This document shows positions 26,475 through 34,270 of a stretch of DNA of 64,000 bases, piece by piece. A model generated the notes under the pieces. That model searched no databases. It saw nothing but the letters and a program-made list of their open reading frames with translations, and had not been told where the DNA came from. Location: positions 1,240,001-1,304,000 of the forward strand of contig NC_019966.1 of assembly GCF_000328565.1 (NCBI RefSeq), read 5' to 3'. Position 1 is the first letter of the stretch. Each line of letters begins with the position of its first letter. Origin of the DNA: Mycobacterium sp. JS623 (GTDB lineage Bacteria > Actinomycetota > Actinomycetes > Mycobacteriales > Mycobacteriaceae). Both the position numbers and the translations under genes were made by a program.

Positions 26475-27394
26475 GTGCCCCCTACGACCACGATGCCCTC
26501 TGGCTCAAAGCGAAGATGTTCCTAAATCGCGCTATGGACGAGCAGGAGGGCCGCTCATTCGATGAGCGGGCACTTTGGGCAACACTCGCGCTCGAACTGC
26601 TTGGGAAGGCGGCTCTTGCGCGCACGTCCCCGGTTCTGATTGCCGAACCGACCGAGGAAGGTACGAATCTCCTCATCGCAATGGGACTCATCGAAGGCGA
26701 CGCTCAGTTCATTTCCGTGCGTGCGAAGACCGTCTTCATTCGGTGCCAACGCGCCTTTCGTCCCTTTAATGCGGATGAGGCGATGAAGCTGACAAGCGCA
26801 CGAAACGACTACCTGCATGGCGCGATGCCGGGTTTCACCTCGATCCCCGAACCGGCTTGGTGGCCACTGTTTTGGCGTCAGGCGATCATTCTGAACAATG
26901 CTGTTGAACGCGACATCGCGGATCTGGTCGCCCCCGACAGAGAACCAGTGGTCGAAAGCTATCTCGTTCAGAATCGAAAGAATGTCGAGCACCGCACCGA
27001 GATGCTGATCGAACAGGCCAAGGTACGACTTTCGCAGCATAGGGCTGGGACCTTGCCCGCCCGGATCGCCAGAAAGTGGTCTCCGGGAGCCGACCTCTCC
27101 GCAGGCATGCCGCGCAGCGACGGCCATCCCTGCCCGGCCTGTGGTGAGTTGGGCTTAGTCGAGGGTGAAGAGGTCCACGATCGCGACATCGAAGGAGTGC
27201 AGGTCGAGGAAGACGAGTGGGAGTACTCGGTACAGGTCAGTGTCTACGCCGAATACTTCAGCTGCTCCAACTGCGGCTTGATCCTCGATCGGCCTGAACT
27301 CGTCGAGCATGCTGGCATCGAGACGATCTTCATTGTCGAAGGCACCGACGAGGACGTCGCATATTTCGAGGGTCCTGAGTACGGCAATGATTGA
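26471..27394 (+). CDS. HEPN-like protein with C-terminal zinc ribbon (second of two)
   Basis: The N-terminal helical region of this 307-residue protein contains ARNDYLHG (Arg111, Asn112, His116), the R-N-x3-H signature of HEPN ribonucleases. The C-terminal part has HPCPAC (Cys221, Cys224) and CSNC (Cys265, Cys268), a probable zinc ribbon. It ends in an acidic stretch (EGTDEDVAYFEGPEY). It shares part order and the HPCPAC text with the protein at 5787-6851, although the sequences differ widely. It is translationally coupled to the dioxygenase gene by a 4-base overlap, so the two products probably act together. Confidence 0.65.
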   Translation: MSAPYDHDALWLKAKMFLNRAMDEQEGRSFDERALWATLALELLGKAALARTSPVLIAEPTEEGTNLLIAMGLIEGDAQFISVRAKTVFIRCQRAFRPFNADEAMKLTSARNDYLHGAMPGFTSIPEPAWWPLFWRQAIILNNAVERDIADLVAPDREPVVESYLVQNRKNVEHRTEMLIEQAKVRLSQHRAGTLPARIARKWSPGADLSAGMPRSDGHPCPACGELGLVEGEEVHDRDIEGVQVEEDEWEYSVQVSVYAEYFSCSNCGLILDRPELVEHAGIETIFIVEGTDEDVAYFEGPEYGND

Positions 27395-27559
27395 TGTCTC
27401 TCTAGGAGCTTCACATCTGCGTCGTGCACACGCGCGTCGCCGCTACATGGCGACGGGGTGGTTACCGGTACGTCAAGCCGATGTCACCTTTGAGTTGAAT
27501 CGTATATTCCTGCGGCACCTAGCATCTGACCGGTGCCGGGTTCGGATGAAACCTCGCAG

Positions 27560-27874
27560 ATGCGCACTCTTCGTGGCCGAATAGGCGCGTACGAGTCCTG
27601 GGCCAGAACTGAGGACCGAGCAGCACGGACCTGGCCAGCCCGCAAGGCCGCGCTGGACCGGTTCGAGCGCGAGGTTGATCCGGACGGCGTCCTGACGCCT
27701 GATGAGCGTGCAAAGCGCGCTGAGTGGGCACGCAAGGCTCATATGCAGCGGCTGGCACTGAAGTCAGCGGCAGCGCGGCTACGGCGCAAGCTAATCTGCG
27801 AGACCTGTGGTCAACCGAAGGAACCCTCAGCGCCACTCTGCCCTAAGTGTCTCAACAAGATTCGCGAGCCGTGA
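27560..27874 (+). CDS. Small Arg/Ala-rich zinc-finger protein
   Basis: From ATG 27560 (MRTLRGRIGAYESWARTEDRA) the product is 104 residues. The body is a basic helical stretch (DPDGVLTPDERAKRAEWARKAH), followed by a C-terminal zinc ribbon (ICETCGQPKEPSAPLCPKC). An in-frame ATG at 27533 would add 9 residues. Similar small proteins are frequent in actinobacterial elements, but I know no assigned role. It is the first gene of a five-gene rightward chain in which each gene overlaps the next by 4 bases. Confidence 0.7.
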   Translation: MRTLRGRIGAYESWARTEDRAARTWPARKAALDRFEREVDPDGVLTPDERAKRAEWARKAHMQRLALKSAAARLRRKLICETCGQPKEPSAPLCPKCLNKIREP

Positions 27875-28263
27875 ACGCACTTCCGCCGTGGATGACCATT
27901 GCTCAAGTGGCGCAACACTTTGGGGTAGACCGAACCGAGGTTTACTACAAAATGCTGCCGGAGCTGGAGATCCGCCGCATCGGCGTCCGGGGCGGTGCTG
28001 CGCCATGGGGTCGGTTGATCCGAGTCGAGCGAAGATCAGTCCTTGAGATTTGCGGTCCGTCCACCGTCCCGGATGAGGAGGTGCCGCGCTGGGTGACCCT
28101 TAAACAGGCTGCGACCTACTACCAAGTGAGCCTGCACCTCATCCGTCAGATGATCGCGCACGAGCAACTCGACGCCCGGCGCATCGGGTCGGGCAGGGCT
28201 ATCCGCATCGACCGGGACTCGCTGCTGAAGCTGGGCTGTGTCCCAATCCGGAGACCGTCGTGA
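27871..28263 (+). CDS. Protein with two helix-turn-helix (excisionase-type) domains
   Basis: The GTG at 27871 overlaps the upstream TGA as GTGA, which sets the start; GTG 27847 is also in frame. The 130-residue product has two winged HTH_17-type units: MTIAQVAQHFGVDRTEVYYKM (about 8-28) and VTLKQAATYYQVSLHLIRQMI (about 75-95), the second followed by GRAIRIDRDSLLKL. These small domains bind DNA in excisionases and phage regulators. It probably acts with the next two genes, which carry the same domain type. Confidence 0.75.
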   Translation: MNALPPWMTIAQVAQHFGVDRTEVYYKMLPELEIRRIGVRGGAAPWGRLIRVERRSVLEICGPSTVPDEEVPRWVTLKQAATYYQVSLHLIRQMIAHEQLDARRIGSGRAIRIDRDSLLKLGCVPIRRPS

Positions 28264-28475
28264 CACGGCGGCGCTATATCACCATCGCGGAGACTGCGGA
28301 ATACCTACAGGTCAGTGATCGCACGGTCCGCCGATTGATCGCAGACGGTGACCTGACGGGATACCGAATGGGCAAGTCGCGTCGCACGATCCGTGTCGAT
28401 CTGAACGAAGTTGACGAGCAGTTGATGCGACCTCTGAATGCGCCGCCGCGAGTGCGGAAACGGCGCACGTCGTGA
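28260..28475 (+). CDS. Excisionase-type DNA-binding protein
   Basis: This 71-residue protein has one HTH_17 unit: YITIAETAEYLQVSDRTVRRLI, then DLTGYRMGKSRRTIRVDLNEV. This is the standard size and layout of excisionase-family proteins and small phage regulators. The GTG start overlaps the previous stop as GTGA. The element uses a serine integrase, whose directionality factors are usually unrelated in structure, so a regulatory role is at least as likely as excision. Confidence 0.8.
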   Translation: MTRRRYITIAETAEYLQVSDRTVRRLIADGDLTGYRMGKSRRTIRVDLNEVDEQLMRPLNAPPRVRKRRTS

Positions 28476-29179
28476 GCGGTGACACCGGCTCAATCAAGGC
28501 GATGGCCCGCTGCGCGCGCTGCGGTCACTTCGCGAGCGTGCACCATGGCGGCGGGGGAGGACGACCGGGCGGATCATCATGTGCGGCACCAGGTTGCGAT
28601 TGCGTAAAGTTCCTTGAACCCACCGACGCCCGAGTGCGACTGGGCGTCGGTAACCTAACCGCTGCAGAAGTCGCCCAGCTCACCGGAATATCGGTGCACA
28701 CGTTGAGCTATTGGCGGCAAAGCGGTCAGGGACCCAAAACGATCAAGGCTGGTACCCGCACGCTGTACCGCCGCGAAGACGTCGAGCAGTGGCTGGCTGA
28801 TGTCGACGGACGCACCGAACCATCTCCCGTCGGGGCAGCAGACTGGTTCAAGAATGCGGTCGAGGCAGCCGACCGGATCGACCCAGATCACACCGCGCCC
28901 TGGAAGCTAGCCAGCACCTACGCGCTGCTCGCCATCGCCGAAGCGGTACTGATCCAGGGAACTCAGAAGCCAACGCGGACAACAACAGCGGCTAGCACCA
29001 CGCAATCCGACGGCGAGCTGCTCACTGTCACCGACGTCGCCGCCATGACCCGCCTCTCGGTCGGCACCCTTCGGTACTGGCGGCACATCGGGTCAGGTGG
29101 GCCGCCGTCGATCAAGCTGGGGCGGCGAGTGCTGTACCGCCGCAGCGAGGTCGATGCGTGGCTGAAGGAGGCACGATGA
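28472..29179 (+). CDS. Zinc-binding protein with two HTH_17 domains
   Basis: The 235-residue product starts at GTG 28472 (GTGA overlap). Residues about 12-45 hold a Cys/His cluster (CARCGHFASVHHGG, CAAPGCDC) that probably binds zinc. Two winged HTH units follow: LTAAEVAQLTGISVHTLSYWRQSG (about 60-83) and LTVTDVAAMTRLSVGTLRYWRHIG (about 182-205), each ending in a tyrosine-arginine wing (LYRREDVEQWL, LYRRSEVDAWL). The internal duplication suggests recognition of paired DNA sites. It is the fourth gene of the overlapping chain and probably a regulator of the element. Confidence 0.75.
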   Translation: MSGDTGSIKAMARCARCGHFASVHHGGGGGRPGGSSCAAPGCDCVKFLEPTDARVRLGVGNLTAAEVAQLTGISVHTLSYWRQSGQGPKTIKAGTRTLYRREDVEQWLADVDGRTEPSPVGAADWFKNAVEAADRIDPDHTAPWKLASTYALLAIAEAVLIQGTQKPTRTTTAASTTQSDGELLTVTDVAAMTRLSVGTLRYWRHIGSGGPPSIKLGRRVLYRRSEVDAWLKEAR

Positions 29180-30159
29180 CCGCACTCGTCCAACGCAAGC
29201 TGCCTGGCACCCCGATTCCCCGTGACCAGCTGATTGCGCAATGGGAAGACCTGCGCCGCCGCAACTCTGTTAAGGGACCGGTCGCCAGCTTCCTGTTCGA
29301 CGTCCACTACTCCGAACCGGAGAAGACCTATCAGTGGCGTATTCAGCTCGACTGCGGCTGCGTGCGCGATGCCCTCACCCGTCATCACACCGACAAGCCC
29401 GCCGACAAGGTGGAGAGGCTGGGCGAGCTAACCCAGACGTACTATTTCGGTCACGTGAAGCCTTCGGAGCGCGAGATCCGTGACGCCGAGGAGCGGGCGA
29501 ATACGCACGCCGTTGAGGCGGCCCGCGCCAAAGTGGTGGGCACCGACCTCCCCGCCAAACCCGAGCAGCCCGGTATCTACGGCAAGGCACGCCTGCAGGA
29601 CGGTCAGTTCATGTGTCACAACCCGAAGTGCACGAAGTATCGGTCGCATGGCGGTCCGGTCCGCGACATCGTTGACTGGGTCCGCCTCCGCGACAACCTC
29701 TATGTCAGTGAGCAATTGGAGATAGACGACGAGACGATCAGAGGTGCCCGGGAGTACGCGGTCTGGGATGTTGTGCTGAGCTGTGGTCACTTCGAGCAGG
29801 AGCACACTGCGCCCGGATGGAACCCCAAAGACGGCCCCGCTCACCGCAATAACGACAAGCGGCGACCGCTGGATGAAGTCCTTGAGGTTCTCGCGAAGGG
29901 TGATCCTGACGAGGAGGCTTATTGGCGGCGGATGTACGCCGAGAAGCATCCCGATCCCGCGCCGTTCACGCGATGCCATGCATGTGCATGCATCCGCACC
30001 ATCACCGCCTACCAGCGCGTCGGCTGGCTCGCGAATAAACGGGCCGTGCCAAAACCCACACCGCCGCCTCGCAAAACGCTGGAACGGCGGCTGCGGAAAC
30101 TAGAGACCGAAGCCGCGGAACTGCGAGAGCAGATCGAAGGGCTTCCACCTGAGGCGTGA
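29176..30159 (+). CDS. Cys/His-rich protein with C-terminal coiled coil
   Basis: ATG 29176 overlaps the upstream TGA as ATGA. The 327-residue product has scattered Cys/His pairs (DCGCVRDALTRHH, CHNPKCTKY, LSCGHFEQEH, CHACACI) that suggest several zinc sites. The C-terminal helix (LERRLRKLETEAAELREQIEGL) looks like a coiled coil. It is the last gene of the five-gene chain. I cannot name a family with confidence; homologues are expected in other mycobacterial elements. Confidence 0.65.
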   Translation: MTALVQRKLPGTPIPRDQLIAQWEDLRRRNSVKGPVASFLFDVHYSEPEKTYQWRIQLDCGCVRDALTRHHTDKPADKVERLGELTQTYYFGHVKPSEREIRDAEERANTHAVEAARAKVVGTDLPAKPEQPGIYGKARLQDGQFMCHNPKCTKYRSHGGPVRDIVDWVRLRDNLYVSEQLEIDDETIRGAREYAVWDVVLSCGHFEQEHTAPGWNPKDGPAHRNNDKRRPLDEVLEVLAKGDPDEEAYWRRMYAEKHPDPAPFTRCHACACIRTITAYQRVGWLANKRAVPKPTPPPRKTLERRLRKLETEAAELREQIEGLPPEA

Positions 30160-30193
30160 TCGACCGGAACTCACGCTCGATCGCAAGCCGGTA

Positions 30194-30850
30194 TCACCCA
30201 CCCTCGACGGACATCCACAGAAGCACGTCGAGAATGCGAAGCGGCGATACCTCAGCCGGTACGTCCGATACCTCAGACCGCAACTGGTTCAACCAGTTCC
30301 AAACGGCTCGATCTTCGGCGACAAGCACGGTCTGGAAATGTCGCCAATAGTCCGAGGTTCCCAGCCCGGTCGCCTGTTCGACAAAACTGTCCCAGATTGG
30401 GAACAGCCGGGGCCGCTTTACCGCCATGAGCTTACTTGTCGTGGTTCTACCAACCCCGTCCTTCGCCCCCCTGAGCAGATCCCAAAGTTGACCCGCCGCA
30501 GAATCCGCACCCAGAGATTCTGGATCAGCATCGACAATGTCGCAGTCGGCGGGAATCTGCTTCAGGAGCATTGTCACTTGATTGGCATCCGGTCCTACAA
30601 GCCTGATGGCTGCCTGCGGTGGAACGTTCACACTAAGCATCGAGACAGCCACAAAGTCCGCTGGCCCAAGTACGTCAGGCTCGTTGTTCAAAGCGGCGAA
30701 CGCTTCGAACCGAGAACCGGTATAGCGCGGCTTTCCACCGTCGAAGGTGGCGTAGTACCGCCGCAGTAGGTCGACAGCTTCGTCTGTTTGACGACTAACA
30801 AGAAGCTCTGGCCATCGTTGACGCCATTCCAGGTAAGTCCCCAAGCCCAT
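30194..30850 (-). CDS. DUF6308-like protein
   Basis: I chose ATG 30850 (MGLGTYLEWRQRWPEL) because AGAAGGGG lies 7 bases upstream; in-frame ATG 30901 would extend it. The 218-residue product contains TGSRFEAFAAL, ADFVAVSMLSVNVPPQA, TTSKLMAVKRPRLFPIWDSFV and LRILDVLLWM. This matches the recurring text of DUF6308 proteins, which are common in actinobacterial accessory regions and have no proven function. A small gene lies 77 bases upstream on the same strand. Confidence 0.75.
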   Translation of the reverse strand: MGLGTYLEWRQRWPELLVSRQTDEAVDLLRRYYATFDGGKPRYTGSRFEAFAALNNEPDVLGPADFVAVSMLSVNVPPQAAIRLVGPDANQVTMLLKQIPADCDIVDADPESLGADSAAGQLWDLLRGAKDGVGRTTTSKLMAVKRPRLFPIWDSFVEQATGLGTSDYWRHFQTVLVAEDRAVWNWLNQLRSEVSDVPAEVSPLRILDVLLWMSVEGG

Positions 30851-30927
30851 TGCATTGCCCCTTCTGCCGTCCATGGATTGCAGCAACTTAGCAATCGACA
30901 TTGACAGACACGTCCTGCCACCGTTCG

Positions 30928-31191
30928 CTAGTCCGAATTGTCTCGACGATTCTCGCTGCGTTCGAGCATCTGTAAGACCCGCTGGTCTAGCCATTGCTGC
31001 GTCTGGTCGCCGTGGATTTCGTAGGCGAGCGAGGCAACGTCGCCGTTGAGGGCAAAGGCGACAGACCTCCAGCCGTCCGCACCATCGATCTCGTCCACAA
31101 TCTCCAAGAAGTTGTCGGCAGCCAAGGAGTGAAAGGCCGAAGTCAGCCGTCGAGCGGCTATCCAGAGCTGAGCTGTGGATCGCTCAGTCAT
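30928..31191 (-). CDS. Small hypothetical protein upstream of the DUF6308 gene
   Basis: From ATG 31191 (MTERSTAQLWIAARRLTSAFH) the product is 87 residues, mostly helical, with normal composition and no recognised motif. It is transcribed in the same direction as the DUF6308 gene and may be its partner. Pairing of a small helical protein with a DUF6308 protein would suit a toxin-antitoxin or effector-regulator pair, but that is speculation. Confidence 0.5.
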   Translation of the reverse strand: MTERSTAQLWIAARRLTSAFHSLAADNFLEIVDEIDGADGWRSVAFALNGDVASLAYEIHGDQTQQWLDQRVLQMLERSENRRDNSD

Positions 31192-31321
31192 GTAACCACC
31201 TGATCTCTACACGCCACATCACGTCGCCTCGGTCGCACGCCAGGACGATAGACGGCAACACCGACATAGCAGGGAGGCGTCGCTCACCGAGGTGTCGGTG
31301 CACGCCGATATGTTGCCGCCC

Positions 31322-31483
31322 ATGAGCAACGCAGCGTCCTGGGCCGCTAGTGCATCCAACAAGTTCAGGGAAGTCTCTAGGTCGACCGAGAATCCGACGA
31401 CCAAGCTCCTCGCCGAGGGCCTGACCGCACTCGCCGAGGCCGTCAGGGAGTTGGACCAGGAACTGAAACCCATTCGCCGATAA
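31322..31483 (+). CDS. Small hypothetical helical protein
   Basis: ATG 31322 gives 53 residues (MSNAASWAASASNKFREVS, then LAEGLTALAEAVRELDQELKPI). The composition and helical periodicity look like a real small protein. No strong ribosome-binding site is visible, and the upstream GTG at 31292 is an alternative. It converges on the DUF-less membrane protein gene to its right. Confidence 0.4.
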   Translation: MSNAASWAASASNKFREVSRSTENPTTKLLAEGLTALAEAVRELDQELKPIRR

Positions 31484-31522
31484 GTGTGGTCGACGACGAG
31501 GGTTCCCGGGCTTCTCGAAGCC

Positions 31523-33142
31523 TCAATTCAACTTCCGTAGGCAGTTGACGTCAGTGCCGTCACCGGCGTTAGCCCGAGCTGAGAAGTTCAGTTTGCCGTT
31601 GAGGTAGAGCTTGCAGGATATCCAGGTGGCATCACCCATGACGGGATCGCCTCCCACAAGGTTGCCGGAAACGGGATGTTCTGAGTATTCCCAGCTTCCG
31701 TTGTCAGAGCAGACAGTGCCCGACCCCCACTGGGTGGGATTGTTTGATCGAGCTGACCGGAGTTCGATGCATCGGGTGCCCGCCCAGTCGATGCGGGTAA
31801 AAGCCGTTACCGTTCCGACCGTGGCGGTCGGGATTGGGGTTTGAGTCATGCTCGGCAGTAGGGGCGCCGTCGGGGAGGGCTGCGCCACGGCGGATGACGT
31901 GGTGCTGCGGGAACCTTGCTGAGGCGACGGTGCAGCAGCCCCGTGGATTTCGAACCCGAACCGCCTCAGCGGCTCTAAGGCGACCGTTGGGCTTCCCTTG
32001 CCAATGCCGTCAACGAACGCAATGAAGGCCCAGATTCCGCCGTTCGTCGCCGGTGCAGTGGCGTATGCGTTGTCCCGGAACGCTGAGTAGTTCTGGAGGT
32101 AGTACTGCAATTGGTCGCGTGACGAGTACCTGCCGCTGGCGACGTACACGGCACCAGCGTCGGGGTTCGCTGATGAGCATACGTACAGGTCGGATGCGTC
32201 GATTCCCTCCACCAGGGAGTTCAAGTTTCCCGCAGCGCCAGAATCACAAACGCTGGCCCGCCATTCCTCGGGACTTGACGATGGCGACGACCTCCCTTCG
32301 TCGCGGGAACCCAGCCCTGTGACCGCTGCGATGATCGCCGCCAGAACGGCCACGGGAACAGCTACGACGGCGACTCGGCCCGCAACCGGCAGTCCATGCC
32401 AGTACTCGATCGGGTTCTGGACCGGATTTCGCCCTGGGGGCCGCCCCTCATTGGCCCAGGCATTGCGTGCAGCGTTCGACACGGGCCGAGGTGACGTCGC
32501 TGGCCCTGGTGCTGCAGGAGGCGAGGACGACTGCGCAGTCAGAGGCACTGTCGCAGTCGGTCCTGCCGGTTTGGAGCGTGCGGTCTCTGACGAAACAGCC
32601 TTAGTGGCCTGTACCGGCTTACCACTTGTCGTCTTCCGTACGGGTGACTTGGCAACCGGCGTACGAGGTGACCGAGACGGCGTCGCGGGCGGCTTCTGGG
32701 TCTGTGGACGCCGAGCTTCGGGGTTCGCTGCCGATGTAATTGGCGGCAGGCCTACGACAGCGACGACCTCGTCGCGCCGATACGCATACAGGTCTGCAGC
32801 ATCGGCGAACCGCAGGAAGACATCAATGCCGTCGTCTTCGTCCAATAAAGCGTCAATGACCCCGATCTGTCCGAGCCGGTCGTCTCCAGCAGCAATCACC
32901 TTTGCCCAGCCACCATCTCTCAACGCGAAGGTCGTAGTTGCCACGGCTCGTCGAGGTGGCGGCTTCGCACTCGAACGTGACGGAGTGTTCGTCGCTGCCT
33001 TGTGGAGAGGCGGTGCCTTCTTTGCCAATGGGTGCGACGCCGCTTCCTGGTCGCCCCTGACGAGCACGAAAACCGCCGCAGGGATCGCAAGCACAACGAG
33101 GAAACCTAGGACGACAAGCGTCACGATCAGTGCACTGCTCAT
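31523..33142 (-). CDS. Large Pro/Ser/Thr-rich membrane protein, unknown function
   Basis: From ATG 33142 (MSSALIVTLVVLGFLVVLAIP) the protein has 539 residues. There is an N-terminal membrane helix (3-27), a small domain about 70-130 (TFALRDGGWAKVIAAGDDRLGQ, FADAADLYAYRR), a long Pro/Ser/Thr/Lys linker (about 140-250), a second membrane helix near 255-278 and an outside C-terminal region. The latter has two parts: VCDSGAAGNLNSL with CSSANPDAG, and a final domain with cysteines (CIELRSAR, CSDNGSWEY, CKLYLNG, CLRKLN). I do not recognise the domains. Start codons upstream in frame are less likely because they would bury the first helix. Confidence 0.6.
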   Translation of the reverse strand: MSSALIVTLVVLGFLVVLAIPAAVFVLVRGDQEAASHPLAKKAPPLHKAATNTPSRSSAKPPPRRAVATTTFALRDGGWAKVIAAGDDRLGQIGVIDALLDEDDGIDVFLRFADAADLYAYRRDEVVAVVGLPPITSAANPEARRPQTQKPPATPSRSPRTPVAKSPVRKTTSGKPVQATKAVSSETARSKPAGPTATVPLTAQSSSPPAAPGPATSPRPVSNAARNAWANEGRPPGRNPVQNPIEYWHGLPVAGRVAVVAVPVAVLAAIIAAVTGLGSRDEGRSSPSSSPEEWRASVCDSGAAGNLNSLVEGIDASDLYVCSSANPDAGAVYVASGRYSSRDQLQYYLQNYSAFRDNAYATAPATNGGIWAFIAFVDGIGKGSPTVALEPLRRFGFEIHGAAAPSPQQGSRSTTSSAVAQPSPTAPLLPSMTQTPIPTATVGTVTAFTRIDWAGTRCIELRSARSNNPTQWGSGTVCSDNGSWEYSEHPVSGNLVGGDPVMGDATWISCKLYLNGKLNFSARANAGDGTDVNCLRKLN

Positions 33143-33265
33143 ATTCGCCGCTAAGTCACGCTTGATTCGCTCATGGTGAGAACTTCCAGCAACTCCCAAC
33201 CCACCAGGACGCTACTCATAAGTCTGTAGACCCTCAAGTAGCGGGCCGGAATCGTAGCTGGCGAC

Positions 33266-33478
33266 GTGGAAGGCCAGCTGCAGCGGATCGTGGGGCGCAA
33301 CCTGCGCCGACATCGCGTGGAGCAAGGGTATAGCCAAGAAGCCTTCGCTGATCAGATGGGTGTCCATCGGACTTACTTCAGTTCCGTCGAGGGTGGCGAG
33401 CGAAATCTGACACTGCAAACCCTAGAGAAGATCGCCGACTTCCTCGGAGTCGATCCTCGAACGCTCCTTGACGAATAG
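33266..33478 (+). CDS. XRE-family helix-turn-helix regulator
   Basis: This 70-residue protein starts with GTG 33266 and is almost entirely an XRE domain: VGRNLRRHRVEQGYSQEAFADQMGVHRTYFSSVEGGERNLTLQTLEKIADFLGVD. It resembles restriction-control (C) proteins and small phage repressors. It diverges from the membrane protein gene at 31523-33142, with 123 bases between. Targets unknown. Confidence 0.8.
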   Translation: MEGQLQRIVGRNLRRHRVEQGYSQEAFADQMGVHRTYFSSVEGGERNLTLQTLEKIADFLGVDPRTLLDE

Positions 33479-33505
33479 CTTCGCGTTGACCTGATTGCCT
33501 CTCCT

Positions 33506-33742
33506 TCACTTGTACAGGTCGGTGACCTCACTGCGCCCAGCAACCTCGATCTCGGTGCGGAGCTTCTCTTCGCGTAGATGCGCGTACTTCCGCAGGATCC
33601 GCTCCTGGCTCAGCGTGCAATCGGCAGCCGCGTTGAGCTGACGGTGCCGTTCGATCTCGTCGGGACCCAGGGTGGCGGGGATGTAGCCGAGTTCGGCAGC
33701 AAGTTGGGCGCGTAGCCGCCTATCCTGTTCGCTGCTCGGCAT
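33506..33742 (-). CDS. Small charged hypothetical protein
   Basis: The 78-residue product (MPSSEQDRRLRAQLAAELGYIP, then LREEKLRTEIEVAGRSEV) is helical and highly charged. ATG directly follows the TAA of the upstream gene (33743), so the two are probably one transcript. No family recognised; small phage-type proteins look like this. Confidence 0.55.
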   Translation of the reverse strand: MPSSEQDRRLRAQLAAELGYIPATLGPDEIERHRQLNAAADCTLSQERILRKYAHLREEKLRTEIEVAGRSEVTDLYK

Positions 33743-33940
33743 TTACTCGCTGTCTTCGTCGTCAACGGGCTCATAGACGCCCACGAGCGCCGAATCGACG
33801 ATCAATTCGTCCACGGTGCCCTTGCAGTTGACGGCGCGAGTTTCGGGGTCCATCGAGTCCAGCTCAGCATTCAAACGCTGACACAACTCGCCGCGTGACA
33901 GTACCTCGCCTGTGTCGCTAATGCGGTACTGGTCGACCAT
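33743..33940 (-). CDS. Small acidic hypothetical protein
   Basis: ATG 33940 is preceded by CGGGGAA, a good ribosome-binding site, and gives 65 residues (MVDQYRISDTGEVLSRGEL, ending YEPVDDEDSE). It is acidic and has no recognised motif. It is the first gene of a two-gene leftward unit. The frame is open to 34240, but the added part has poor composition. Confidence 0.55.
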   Translation of the reverse strand: MVDQYRISDTGEVLSRGELCQRLNAELDSMDPETRAVNCKGTVDELIVDSALVGVYEPVDDEDSE

Positions 33941-34270
33941 CGTGTTCCCCGAGTCCGTCGTACCTTTCGCATTAGCGCTTGTCGGTGATGACAACGGCTG
34001 TGTGGAGTTCCGGATTCCGCACCGGCGTGTGGACTTGCCGCGACTCGATACACAAGCATCACCGTGAAGACCGCGCAATGAGGCGCACCGGGCACTGCGT
34101 GAGCCACGCGGTGGCGACGGTTCGCCGGGTAAATGAGACGTCTTGAACCCCTTGGACAGATTCGTCTGCGGTCGCTGTGAGCGGACTTCGATGTCGACCT
34201 GTTGCTGTTCCAGATCGCGGTACTGTGCCGGGGACGGCACACGTGGCCGCCGCTACACGATCGGTGGGTG
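33941..34270. other. Intergenic region, 330 bases
   Basis: No convincing gene. The frame upstream of 33940 contains a short protein-like piece (YRDLEQQQVDIEVRSQRPQTN, about 34140-34230 minus) that may be a remnant. Promoters for the divergent neighbours presumably lie here. Confidence 0.35.

Noticed and set aside
28260..28475. Calling this gene the excisionase of the element
   Set aside because: It is excisionase-like in fold, but serine integrases normally use unrelated directionality factors, so only a DNA-binding role is supported.
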